A DNA stretch of 64,000 bases. It comes from Periconia sp. R9002 (taxonomy: Eukaryota; Ascomycota; Dothideomycetes; Pleosporales; Periconiaceae). Numbering within the stretch: position 1 is the stretch's first letter; each line of letters opens with the position of its first letter. The stretch is from positions 248,001 through 312,000 of the forward strand of contig JAMAHW010000025.1 in NCBI GenBank assembly GCA_023627715.1. The letters run 5' to 3'. The notes under the pieces were generated by a model. The model ran no database searches and was not told the origin of the DNA. It saw only the letters and a program-made list of their open reading frames with translations. Positions 24,601-36,400 of the stretch are shown here, one piece after another. The translations under genes and the position numbers were made by a program.

Positions 24601-26485
24601 GGGGCTATCGGTCCGCCCGTGCATGCAGATACGATCAACAACACATTGTCATCTCTACTATGTCAACACGTGCCTTTTTCCATGTTCGTTGCCAAGGAGA
24701 ACGTGAAGGAGACGAAATAGGTAGACGAGATGGGACACAAGAGATGACCGAGAGGGCGTTTTGTGTCCCCTTGGGACCTATTCGCCCTTGGCCTGCACCA
24801 TGAATAGAAACCAATGCAGAAGTGCCACGCAATGAATTCTAGTTTGTGCTGCTCGAGATCTCGTGTGCTGTACCAGCAATGGCTTTGCAAGAGAGTACAT
24901 AATGTAATGAATGCTGTTGTCCATTATTGATTTTGAATGCTGTACGCGCCTTGTACTTTTCGTCTGGGTTGCAAATGGTTGCATTGTTCAACGTGTAGGC
25001 GATGCAAAGCCACGCACCACCCCTGAATACCGAGATCTGCCACCCGCTAGAGCGTTTGTGATTGCGTAGCGGGCCGGCAGCTTCCGCACTGAGCACTCTG
25101 AGTCTGAGCTGGCTCGCTGCCGACGCTGTACACGCAGCATCCGGTGATCCATTCTGCCAGTACCTACTTGAAGCTTGTAAAAGTAGGTAGCGTACGCTAT
25201 ACCTACTATACACAATCTGTACAGAGGACAATACGTACGTACATGATGTATCGTGTAGATGTATGTACTCCGTGTACATATATGCGCATGGAAACTCGCA
25301 CGAGATGCCTATCCAGGCATCTACCAAGGCAAAACCCCCACATGCGGGGGCACAAAATTGACGTGAGGATGTTGATTGAAGGCCATGGTGATCAGCCGAT
25401 ATGTTCTGCCGCAGGTGGGAGGCATGGACGGCGGCGATCGTTTGCTGCGCGAGTGGGTGAGTGACGGAACACGGTTGAGGTCGCCATGTACTGGGCTGGC
25501 CGCTATCCTGATTTGTGGTCTGGAACTCGGGCTCAAGCGCAGAAAAGATTCTGATAAGGCAGGATGCAAGAGGGGAGAGGGACGAGGGGAGCGATCAGCG
25601 GAAACCACGGCGCTTCCAGAACAAGACGAACAATCAAAAAGATCGTCGTCTGAACGAATGAATTGGTCGGGTCTCTGTGATGCGTTGATGCATTAATGGC
25701 TGGTGGTGGTCAATGATGGGATGGTGCACCCCCTGGTTGGTCGGTCTGTGCTGGGCTGATCACCACCCACTCCCACGCCGACAATTCAGCAAGTTGCGAG
25801 GAGATCCGGTGGCGAGCACGCCCATGGCAAGCATTCACGGGAGATGAGCATTTGTCAGGTACGGTGCGTGCAAGCATCATGTAGGATGAGTGGATGATTG
25901 ATAATGGAGAGATTGATGGAAGAGATGGGAGAGAAGAAGGAGGGAAAAGGTGATGGTACACCACTGCAAGGCAATTGGGAAAGGACAACGACAGCGGTTG
26001 CTGCATTAGGAAGTTCTCAAAGCCAATGATCGGAAACGCTCAACACCAACATCGGCTCTCTCTCCCCGATGCTCTCTACCTTGTACATATTTCTTGCCTA
26101 CATGCAACTACATGGTCTAGCGAATTAATAGTTAGTTACACCATGTATTTACATGTCCCTAGATCAATTGATGTGTGAAGTCCTGCACGTGATATCAACG
26201 CATTTCGGTTTACCTTCGCTCCCGACAATATTCCAACCTCACCGATCAAACATGCTCTACTGACCAGTAGGGTTCGAGACGTGTAAGCTTGGCCCGCTTC
26301 ATTCCTATAGGCTTTCTCTGTTCTAGTACATGACATTCCATGTTGGTTAGACTACTCAATTGTGACATCTCTAGCAGTATCGAATCCTGGCACACCCTAG
26401 ACCTGACCGTTAACCCAAATTCAATTCTACGTGGAGTGTAAATAGCCTATCGAAGTTACGAAGAGGCCGTTCAACAGAATTCTAA
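21643..26485. other. Long gene-poor block
   Basis: About 4.8 kb with only short, unconvincing open frames on both strands and no recognisable protein domain. The first part must contain the promoter of the Zn2Cys6 gene. Composition is ordinary rather than strongly AT-rich, so it is not simply RIP-destroyed repeat DNA. Non-coding transcripts or small genes cannot be excluded. Confidence 0.5.
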
Positions 26486-26659
26486 TGTACAGAGGGGTGA
26501 CACACCGGGAGGACATATATCGGGTAGCTAGTGTACCAGGCGTTATTCACAAATCAGATAACTATACTAGACATACTATGTAGGTCGTAGAGCTTCTGAT
26601 TCGTACAACCTATTAGTCCTCCCGATATGTGACCTCCCGGCGTGTCACCCCTCTGTACA
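26486..26659. mobile_element. MITE-like element with terminal inverted repeats
   Basis: The first and last 38 bases are inverted copies with four mismatches. The left end begins TGTACAGAGGGGTGACAC and the right end is its near-perfect complement. The interior (about 100 bases) has no coding capacity. TA followed by CAG at both ends fits a Tc1/mariner (pogo/Fot1) type element with TA target duplication, mobilised in trans. A diverged relative lies at 27030-27188. The boundaries could be two bases shorter on each side if TA is the duplicated target. Confidence 0.75.
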
Positions 26660-26807
26660 AAGTACGGTTAACACCATTAATGTTCTAAACCCAGCCGAAA
26701 CCAGCAATACATACATACATATGTAGCTTACGGTCTTCTATTCCTTTAGCAGCAGCCACACATAGCCAAAACCAACCCAAAAAAGAAATCCATCACCAAA
26801 ATTTACC

Positions 26808-26836
26808 TGCGTGTCCGTCCTAGCCGAGAACGTTAC
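26808..26836 (+). mobile_element. SINE-like repeat, 5' fragment
   Basis: About 29 bases match the start of the elements at 27253 and 63323 with only a few differences and keep an A-box-like TAGCCGAGAACG. Similarity stops after the GTTAC block, so this is an internally deleted or decayed copy. Confidence 0.5.
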
Positions 26837-27029
26837 TGTAAATTTCAACTATCAATTAATATTAACACCGCGAGTAAAAACATACCCTGCGACGACTGCT
26901 TTACATTTTTTTTTAAGAAACTCATTAAAGCCCGGTCTTCCGTCGCCGTAATTCAATACATCAATACCCTCGTTCTCCAAAAAAAAACTCACAAAAAAAG
27001 TGAGAAACACGTCTATTACCAAACACTCA

Positions 27030-27188
27030 CACAGAGGGGGTTAACACGCTAGGAATTAACAGTTTAGGTAGATAGTGTACCAGGCGGTATTTACTGGTAG
27101 ATATAGCGGACAGACATTGTACACGCTCTAATTTGTCGACTTATCAGTTCTCCTAATTTGGTACTTCCTGAAGCCCTACCCCTCTACA
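27030..27188. mobile_element. Diverged second copy of the MITE-like element
   Basis: It starts CACAGAGGGGG and ends CCCCTCTACA, degenerate inverted repeats like those of 26486-26659. The inner block TAGTGTACCAGGCG is shared exactly, and further segments align at a lower level. Many differences are G/C to A/T changes, as expected after repeat-induced point mutation, though ageing alone could also explain them. Confidence 0.55.
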
Positions 27189-27252
27189 CGTAGGGAGCTA
27201 GGTAAAGACACTTACGGCTTTTTCTTGCTTGCCACGTGCGAAAATAGTTGTC

Positions 27253-27349
27253 TGTGTGCCCGTCCTGGCCGAGGACGTTACCAAGTGTTTTTCCTCTAAC
27301 TGTGTCGATACCTAGGGGAGCAATACTCTGTGAGGATCAATTCAATTTT
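27253..27349 (+). mobile_element. SINE-like element, full 5' end
   Basis: About 97 bases aligning along the whole length with the copy at 63323-63426. It has an RNA polymerase III A-box-like TGGCCGAGGACG (27266-27277), a B-box-like GTGTCGATACC (27302-27312) and a tail rich in CAATT/TTTTG. It starts at the same base as the copy at 63323. No clear target-site duplication remains. Confidence 0.65.
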
Positions 27350-27678
27350 GATTTTATAGCTTTTTCCTAGCTCAAGATATGTACTAGAATGTACATGTCT
27401 ATGATCTCTCATAGAAAAGAGACGAAGCTAAAGGTGCTCTTTAGGTGGTTGGATAGAAATCTTAAATAGGACGTAGCACTCACTGCGTTCTTAACATCCT
27501 AATTACAGAAGAGAAAGAGATTGTTAGAGTACGGCCAAAAGGTCTTCGTGACCGAAACCTAACTCTCCCAACCCACCCTCCAACCAACCATCCACTCACC
27601 CCCTATGTATTCCCCCACCACCCCTCCCTCCCTTCCTCTACTCTTCAAATACATACCAACCACTCGAACACTCCTCCC

Positions 27679-27797
27679 ACATACGACCATAGGACCATGA
27701 AAACAGAGCTTCCCGTCCGCTCAGCTGCACTTAAGCATGGTACCGGCGGATTAGTAGTCAGGTGGGAGACCACTGGCGAATCCCTGCTGTTGTATGT
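27679..27797 (+). rRNA. 5S ribosomal RNA
   Basis: A 119-base sequence starting ACATACGACCAT and ending CTGTTGTATGT, so the ends pair as helix I (ACATACGAC with GTTGTATGT). Internal conserved blocks of fungal 5S are present: CAGAGCTTCCCGTCCGCTCAG, the polymerase III internal control region CACTTAAGC, then GTAGTCAGGTGGGAGACCAC. A CCATG/CATGG pair keeps the second helix. It is followed by 11 T. Single dispersed 5S genes rather than rDNA-linked copies are usual in filamentous ascomycetes. It lies between the repeat cluster and the thioesterase gene. Confidence 0.95.
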
Positions 27798-27807
27798 TTT
27801 TTTTTTT
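27797..27807 (+). terminator. RNA polymerase III terminator of 5S rRNA
   Basis: Eleven consecutive T directly at the 3' end of the 5S gene, well above the four or more T required for polymerase III termination. From here to 28098 lies only the 3' flank of the thioesterase gene. Confidence 0.85.
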
Positions 27808-28098
27808 CATCGTTTTTTTGGTTGGAAGTATGGAAGGGAGGGGAGGGAGGATGGGGGTTGGTTAGATAGGTAAGTAGGTATGTCTGTGTGGCGTGGTGTG
27901 CATGGAGGATGTTTGTTGTTTGTTGATTAAGGTGTCTACTTAGATAGTCTACAAGGGATATACATATAGAATGCAAAAAAGTGAGTTACATGTACAAACG
28001 AAGCGAAGAGATGGTTGGAAAGGGAGGAGATATGTAGATGGTGGGAATGTAGGTATAAATGGTAGGGTTGTTCGTCTCTGTTTGCGTGTGATTTCCTT

Positions 28099-29282
28099 CT
28101 ATAATTTGCTTTCACGGGGGGTGTCAGTAGGTTGTTTGAGTCGAACGAGGCCCTGTGAAGAAGGAGTATAATGTTAGCGATATCCGGATAGTGATGGGGG
28201 AGTTTGGCTGGAAGCTTGTTACTCACCTCTTGCACGCACGTAGCGATGAGCCTGCCATCGCGGGTGAAGATCTTCTGGAAGACCAAACCACGACCATCAC
28301 CCGCCCACGGTGTCTCCATTTCCGAAAACATCCACTCATCCGCGCGGAACCCTCTCGGGTCGTGGAAGTAGATGGCGTGGTCTAGACTGACCATCATGCC
28401 GACTTCAGGTCTAATTTCCTCCTTCTGTTCACGGCCGCTTTCGGCGTCGACGGACTCGCTTTTCTTGATCTTGCGTATAATTTCGATATCGTGCTTATCG
28501 AGGAAACCGATGCGCTCGAGATCGCTGTCTTTCATGGTGAGCAGCTTCTTGAGGACCTTATTGTCCATGTTGGTCTTGATATTCGCCTTGCTGTCCGACC
28601 CGAAGCGCCACAACTTGTGTACTCGTGCGATGGTGCCGACAAAATAACTATCCGACATATACGCCAGGGCAGCGAGATGTGCCTCGTGGCCACCGGCGGG
28701 GGAGATGGGACCGCGGGCTTTGATCCACTGGCGACACTTTTTGGTGTGCGGGTGTGGGGAGTCGTCGTTGTAGATTTCGATGCGCTGGCTTTGGAAAGGA
28801 CGCTCGGTGGAGTTTTCTTGGTCGATGTCGTCCATACCGTCGAGGGGGTCGGGCACGGGGGGTTTCTCGGCCGCGTGCTTGACTTGGAGTTCTCCACCGC
28901 TGTTTTGGCGCACGAAGCTTATGGTGGTGGTGAAGATGACTTTGCCTCGCTGCCTCGCTTGAACGGTACGGGTGACGAAGGATTTCCCTGACCGCACACG
29001 CTCGACGTGATATATGATTGGGATGTCCGAGTTACCGGCCAGCACGAAGTAGCAGTGCATGGAGTGGACTGTAAACTCGGGGGGAACTGTCTTCTGTGCG
29101 GCACTGAGGGTTTGGGCGATGGCAGCGCCGCCGTAAATACCGCGGGCACCGGGAGGATGCCATAGCGGGCGTCGGTTGGTGAAAAGATCAGGGTCGATGT
29201 CGTATAGCTGGGTCAACTCCAGGAGGTTTTCGATGGCGGATTGCGAGGGGTCGATTGCAGGAGGACGGATAAGTGTAGACAT
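28099..29282 (-). CDS. Peroxisomal acyl-CoA thioesterase (TesB/ACOT8 type)
   Basis: Exons 29282-28227 and 28152-28099 give 369 residues ending ESKL, a perfect PTS1 peroxisome signal. The fold is a double hot dog. The N-terminal half has the family block LWHPPGARGIYGG(A)AIAQTL and HSMHCYFVLAG, then ERVRSGKSFVTRTV. The C-terminal half has MMVSLDHAIYFHD with the presumed catalytic Asp and GLVFQKIFTRDGRLIATCVQEG with the Gln region. A charged insert of about 90 residues separates the two halves. It hydrolyses acyl-CoA in peroxisomes, balancing free CoA during beta-oxidation. The short last exon supplies the PTS1. If the intron is retained the frame stays open but the protein loses SKL. The start was chosen at MSTLIRPP, after which homology begins. 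Confidence 0.92.
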
Positions 29283-29712
29283 GGTGGGAAGATGGATGGG
29301 ATGAAAAGATACGGGGGAACGAGGAGAATATAATCTCAAGAATATTGGGACCAATTGGTATTTGTGAGCATGTGAAGAAAGACTCGAAATGTTGATGCGG
29401 TGGTGAATGTTTCGAATGTATTTTCCGAGAGCCGAGGCATGTTGCTGGGGGAGGTCGTTTTGGGACTAGCGGGACCACGTGGAGCGGACCTTCCAGCACC
29501 ACACCTGTCAGTCAAGTCGCGAATCCATGGTAGGATAGACGGATGGATTGGAGTATTTGGATGTGCTGTATACCAGCTAGTCATATACATATGTATGTAT
29601 GTATCCATCCATCCTCGACGACTTGAACCCGTTTTGTTCATTCATTGCACTGTGCCACAAAGGCTAGCTGCGGCCGTTTTGTACGCATATACTGCCGCTG
29701 GATCATATAACG

Positions 29713-29748
29713 CGGTGGTGCAGCATGGCCCGGTGGTGCAGCATGGCC
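29713..29748. repeat. 18-base tandem duplication
   Basis: Two adjacent identical copies of CGGTGGTGCAGCATGGCC. Non-coding context, no assigned role. Confidence 0.85.
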
Positions 29749-30217
29749 TCGCCTCGCCGTATTTGCGTCATAGCCCGCCGTGTCGCCCACTACCTTGGCC
29801 AGTCCAGCGTTACGACTCCATCTCTTGTTCCTGTTCCTGAAGTTTGATCTTGGTTTGGTCTCGAGTTTGTGTTCTTGTCCTTGCTTCGCGGCGAATCAAC
29901 TGGCCCATCACCCGCCAACGCGGTACACCTCAGTACAATCAATACTTACATTATCCATTCATCCATCCATAACCTCCGCCTGCTTCCACCTCCGCCGCCA
30001 ACAAACAACACCACACGCACCACCCGCTACCCTCGTTGAACCACACAAACAAAGATACATTCTTCTACTTTTCGCTACCCGAATCATCATTAACCACTCG
30101 TTGTCGTCGCTCTTGTCCATACAGCAGCCCAGCCTCTTGCCGCGGACCGACCCGACCCCGCCCTGCAAATCGTCCATTTGCGCCTGTCGTCTGAAGGCTG
30201 TGCGCCAGCTGGATGAT

Positions 30218-30253
30218 ATGTCGCCTCCCGCCACGCCCACGCCCACACCTTAG
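30218..30253 (+). promoter_or_regulatory. Possible upstream ORF of the Cmr2-like gene
   Basis: ATG TCG ... TAG encodes 11 residues (MSPPATPTPTP) about 190 bases before the main start, inside the putative leader. It could dampen translation if the transcript begins upstream. The transcription start is unknown. Confidence 0.25.
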
Positions 30254-30443
30254 CCACAGCTCTCGCACTATACTACCGCACAGCTGTTGACAGTGTGTGT
30301 GCCAATCTCGAGGCTCCATTTCACGTTTGGAAGTCCATCTCGACGCCTCGACACACAGGCCTCCAGCCACCCGCCGTCGAGCCGTGATCCCTGACCCGTG
30401 AGCTTGGAGCTTGGAGCATTGAGTAGTCCGCAAACCAGGAATC

Positions 30444-33400
30444 ATGGCCGACCACAACCCCGAACTGCAAGCCAAGCTCGCTGAGCTTGAGCATGAACTG
30501 GAGGAGGGAGATATCACACAAAAGGGGTTAGTCTTTCCATTTTTTCTTTTCCTGCTCTTCGTTACCGCCAGATGGAGAGATGCTCGAGTCGCATTTCGTC
30601 TGTGGTCGCATGCGCTGACAGTCCGTGTGCTTTGATCATTACACAGCTATGAGAAGCGAAGAACCCTCCTCCTTTCTCAATATTCCCAATTCCAACAGCC
30701 AGAACCGGCCCAGGGCCAATTGCGACTCGCAAACCCTTCCGCCGATGCGTCTCCTCCCGGCTCACCCTCCGCATCATTCGCTGCCCCGCCGACCATTGAG
30801 CTCTCTCGCGAACGCACTCCTCCGTATGCGAACCCAAACCTCCAAGCAAACAATGGCGGCCAGTCCCAGTACATGGCCTACCCGCCCAGCCAGGTCGGCC
30901 GCTTTCAAGAGAAACAATTGGGGATACGGACCAGTTCCATGGCCCGCCGAAGCTCTCAGAGCAGCGAAACCTTTTTACCTAGGCCTCAGACCCCACAGGA
31001 GTACCAATCATACTCGCGCGATGGCACCATGGTCACCTCCAACTATGCCTTCAACCCTGACACCCAGCCCGGCTATGATGGAGGCTATCCTTCGCCTGGT
31101 GCGGGTGATATGAGCCGCCAGAGCACCATGCTAGATGCCCACCAGGGTTATTTCTCAGATTTCACGGGTCAACAAATACAGAATGATCCAGATTCATACG
31201 GTGGACCCAACCGCTACTCCTCTGGCGACGCATTTTCTCCCACCGCCGCAATGCCTCCACCGATGATGAACCAGCTCGATTTGGCCGGAGGCGTTATAGA
31301 GCCAATGCTTCCCCTCGAACCGCGCGAGCTACCATTCGATGTCTACGACCCTCATAACCCGAATATTCTCATGTCCAAGTTCGACAACATTGGCGCCGTG
31401 TTGCGGCATCGAGGGCGCGTACAACCCCGCCAGCCAGCATTCTGGGTTCTTGACTCCAAGGGTAAAGAGACGGCTTCGATAACGTGGGAAAAGGTTGCTA
31501 GTCGAGCGGAAAAGGTTGCAAAAGTTATCCGGGATAAGAGCAATCTGTATCGGGGTGATCGCGTGGCTTTGGTCTACCGGGATACCGAGATTATTGAGTT
31601 CGCCGTGGCACTATTGGGCTGTTTCATAGCTGGTGTGGTCGCAGTACCTATCAATAGCGTTGATGATTACCAAAAACTTAACCTCCTCCTGACCACCACT
31701 CAGGCACATCTCGCCCTCACTACCGACAACAACCTCAAGGCATTTCACCGGGATATCAGCCAAAACCGCTTAAAGTGGCCCAGTGGCGTTGAATGGTGGA
31801 AGACGAATGAATTCGGCAGCTATCACCCTAAGAAGCATGATGGAACGCCCCCACTGCAGGTGCCGGAGGTTGCTTATATTGAGTTCTCGCGCGCACCTAC
31901 CGGCGACCTGCGGGGAGTGGTGCTCAGTCATAGGACAATTATGCATCAGATGGCATGCATCAGTGCCATGATGTCTACCATACCCACGGGCGCCGCTAAT
32001 GCCGATACATTCAATGTCAATCTACGAGATCGCAATGGGAATTTCATTGCAACACCCCCGCGATCTGGCCCGACCGAGGTTATTCTCAGCTATCTAGATC
32101 CCCGCGAAAGTGCTGGCATGATCCTTTCTGTTCTGTACGCGGTGTATGGAGGCCACACCACCATATGGGCAGAGGCGCAAATCGTAGAGACACCTGGTCT
32201 ATATGCTCACCTGATCACCAAATACAAAGCGACTATCATGGTGGCTGACTACCCAGGACTGAAAAGGGCTGCGTACAACTACCAAACTGATCCCATGGCC
32301 ACGCGGAACTTCAAGAAAAACATGGAACCTAATTTCGCCTCGGTCCGGATATGTCTGATCGATACGCTCACTGTGGACTCCGAATTTCATGAAATTCTAG
32401 GCGATCGGTGGTTGCGACCAATGCGAAACCCAAGGGCAAATGAGTTGATAGCGCCCATGCTATGTCTGCCCGAGCACGGCGGGATGATCATATCAGTCAG
32501 AGACTGGCTAGGTGGCGAAGAGCGGATGGGTTGTCCTTTGAGCATGGAAGAGGAGGATGAGGATGAAGATGACAAAAAGATTGAGAGTTCCACGCCTGCC
32601 AACGGTTATTCAAGTTTGATCGGGGGCGGCATCACAAAAAAGACGAACCAAAAGAAGAGTCGCACGGAGCTAACAGAGATCCTGCTTGACAGGGAAGCGC
32701 TGAAAATGAACGAAGTCGTCGTGATTGCCATGGGGGAAGAGGCTAAGAAGCGCGCGAATGAGCCCGGCACTATGCGTGTTGGTGCTTTTGGATATCCCAT
32801 TCCAGATGCGACCGTGGCGATTGTGGATCCAGAGACGAGTCTGCTCTGCTCACCGTATACCATTGGAGAAATTTGGGTCGATTCCCCGTCATTATCGGGT
32901 GGCTTCTGGCAACTTCAAAAGCACACCGAGACCATCTTCCACGCCCGACCCTACAGATTTGTAGAGGGAAGCCCCACGCCACAGCTGGTAGAACTTGAAT
33001 TTCTTAGAACTGGACTCCTTGGCTGTATTGTGGAAGGTAAAATATTTGTTCTGGGCCTATACGAAGATCGCATACGACAGCGAGTGGAGTGGGTAGAACA
33101 TGGCGTTTTGGAGGCCGAACATCGGTACTTCTTTGTACAACATCTTGTGACGAGCATCATGAAAACTGTTCCCAAAATTTACGATTGGTAAGATTACAGC
33201 GCACATCGTGAATGAACCAAACGACCGCTAACAAGGAGTAGCTCAGCGTTTGATGCACATGTTAATGGGGAGTATTTGCCAATAATATTAATTGAAACGC
33301 AAGCAGCATCGACTGCGCCGACGAACCCCGGCGGACCTCCACGACAGCTGGACATTCCTTTCCTTGACTCGCTATCCGATCGGTGCATGGAGGTACTGTA

Positions 33401-36400
33401 CAATGAACACCATCTTCGTGTGTATTGTGTCATGATTACAGCGCCCAACACTCTTCCACGCGTCATCAAAAATGGCAGACGTGAGATAGGAAACATGCTT
33501 TGCCGCAAAGAATTTGATACCGGATCACTCCCTTGTGTTCACATCAAATTCGGTATCGAAAGAGCTGTCCAGAACATCGCCCTGGGTGACGATGTAGCTG
33601 GTGGCATCTGGTCGCCTGTGGCCTCTATGGCACGCCAAAATTACCTGCTGTTACAGGACAAGCAATACTCTGGTGTGGACCACCGAGAGGTTGTGATTGA
33701 TGATCGCACTTCGACTCCACTCAATCAATTTTCTAATATCCATGACTTGATGCAATGGCGGGTGTCGCGGCAGGCTGAAGAGCTCTCCTACTGCACTATT
33801 GACGGCCGTGGCAGGGAAGGCAAAGCAGTCAACTGGAAGAAGTTCGACCAAAAGGTTGCTGCGGTTGCCATGTATCTCAAGAACAAAGTCAAGGTACAAC
33901 CCGGTGATCATATCCTCCTCATGTACACACATTCAGAAGAATTCGTCTTCGCCATTCACGCCTGCTTCGTTCTGGGCGTGGTTGCAATCCCCATGGCTCC
34001 CATTGATCAATTGCGATTGAACGAGGATGCACCGGCTATGCTCCACATCATCGCCGACCTCAAAGTCAAAGCCATCATTGTGAATACGGACGTGGACCAT
34101 TTACTCAAGATCAAGCAGGTTTCGCAGCACCTGAAGCAGTCGGCTGTTATTCTCAAGGTCAATCTGCCCCACATCTACAATACAACAAAACCACCTAAGC
34201 AGTCAAATGGATGTCGGGAGCTTGGCCTAACGATTCGGCCGGCTTGGGTACAATCTGGCTATCCAGTACTAGTGTGGACGTTCTGGACCCCGGATCAACG
34301 GCGCATTGCCGTGCAGCTAGGCCACGATACCATCATGGCGCTTTGCAAGGTGCAGAAGGAAACATGCCAGATGACAAGTACCAGGCCTGTGCTCGGTTGT
34401 GTAAGAAGCACCGTTGGTATGGGCTTTGTTCATACCTGTCTCATGGGTATCTTTCTAGCCACGCCTACGTACCTTGTGTCCCCAGTCGATTTTGCGCAAA
34501 ACCCTAATCTGCTCTTCCAAACGCTTTCGAGATATAAGATAAAGGATGCATATGCGACGAGCCAGATGCTTGACTACGCTATGTCCAGGGGCGCTGGAAA
34601 AGCCATGGCACTCCACGAGCTCAAGAACCTCATGATAGCTACAGACGGCCGTCCACGCGCTGATGTTTGTAAGTATTTGCACACACAAAATGTAGTACCA
34701 ATCTTAACACAGTATAGATTCACGAGTCCGAGTGCATTTCGCGCCAGCGGGTCTGGACAGGACGGCTATCAATACCGTTTACTCACACGTGCTCAACCCC
34801 ATGGTAGCCTCACGTTCCTACATGTGTATCGAGCCTATAGAGTTGCATCTTGATCTCGTAGCCCTGCGACGAGGTCTTGTCATGGCCGTTGATCCCGACT
34901 CAGAACCCCACGCTCTCCTCGTCCAGGACTCGGGCATGGTCCCTGTGAGCACACAGATCGCCATTGTCAACCCCGAAACCAACCAGCTTTGCCTCGTTGG
35001 CGAGTATGGCGAGATTTGGGTGCAGTCTGAAGCCAACGCGCACAGCTTCTACGGAAGTAAAGAGCGATTGGATGCCGAGAGATTCAACGGCAGGACGGTC
35101 GATGGTGATCCCAACGTTCGCTACGTCCGGACTGGAGATTTGGGCTTCCTGCACAACGTCACCAGACCTATTGGGCCTGGTGGTGCACCTGTAGATATGC
35201 AGGTCTTGTTTGTGTTAGGCAGCATTGGAGATACATTTGAAGTGAATGGGCTGAACCACTTCTCCATGGACATTGAACAGAGTGTGGAGAAATGCCACCG
35301 GAACATTGTTCCCGGCGGATGGTACGTTCGCTGATGCACCCATATCCCTGCTTTTTGCTAACTAGTATATGTAGTGCCGTGTTCCAAGCTGGCGGACTGG
35401 TGGTTGTCGTAGTTGAAATTCACCGAAGGAATTTCCTTGCCTCCATGGTTCCAGTAATTGTCAACGCCGTGCTCAATGAACACCAGCTCGTCATCGATAT
35501 AGTGGCCTTTGTGATACGCGGCGACTTCCACCGCTCGCGCTTGGGCGAGAAGCAACGAGGCAAGATCCTCGCCGGGTGGGTAACACGCAAGATGCGCACG
35601 ATTGCACAGTACAGCATTCGCGACATTCATGGGTTTGGGTTCCCAGGACAAGAAGGTCAAATTGCAGAGGAGCCTCAGGGCCGCATGAGCATGAGCTCAA
35701 CGTTGCGCGCCGGCGTAAGCGGTGGCCCCGGGAGCATCAAAGGCGGCAGTATGCGCGCATCCAGCCTGGGCGTCACAGCTGCAATGAACAACCTTTCAAT
35801 CCAGACCGGGCAGCCTCCTAACCATTCTCAAAACTTCGGTCCAGCCATCTCCGAGCTCCCTTCACAAAACTACTCCCATTCCATCCCCGAACAAGGCCCG
35901 GGCAGTGTGCGCTCTGGCGACGACACACCAACAGAACCCAAACGCGACTTCCCAACCTCTACAGACCCGAGCGCATCCAACTTCAACAACAGCGTAGATT
36001 ACTCACCCTTGGACTCGGCAGGCGTCTTCTACGATAGCCCCGTCCCCACTTCCGCTGGCGGCGCTCCTCAATCCTCAGAATACCCCCACCACCAACAATA
36101 CGGCGCGACCGGTCTATCCACCTCCCCACTCCCCAACATCCTCCGCCCAGGCCCCCCCGGCGACCGTCCGCCTCCGGAACCCCAATACGCGAGCAAACCG
36201 TCCCTGACGCAGCAACAGCAGCAGCAGGGCCACGGAGCCGATCCGCGCGCCGGCACCTTCGACTTTGGCCTCGATGGGTCGTCGAGTCCGCCCAGGCCAC
36301 AGCGAGAAACAACGCGGTTCTCGTACGAGTCTGAGCGAGACGGCGGATCTGGACTAAGAGGTGGAGGCGGTGGAGGTGGTGGTGGATTGCGAGTCGCCAA

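Larger units (their letters stand above)
29283..30443. other. Divergent promoter region
   Basis: Lies between the start of the thioesterase and the start of the Cmr2-like gene, transcribed away from each other. It contains simple repeats and a CT/CA-rich stretch before 30444 that may be a long leader. No other gene is supported. Confidence 0.6.

Noticed and set aside
26341..26400. tRNA-like stretch (TGGTTAG ... TATCGAATCCTGG)
   Set aside because: Weak A-box and B-box resemblance, but I could not fold an acceptor stem or anticodon arm. At most a decayed tRNA-related fragment.
28491..28991. 166-codon open frame on the + strand
   Set aside because: Antisense to the acyl-CoA thioesterase exon. 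The frame is open only because of the codon bias of the real gene and shows no domain.
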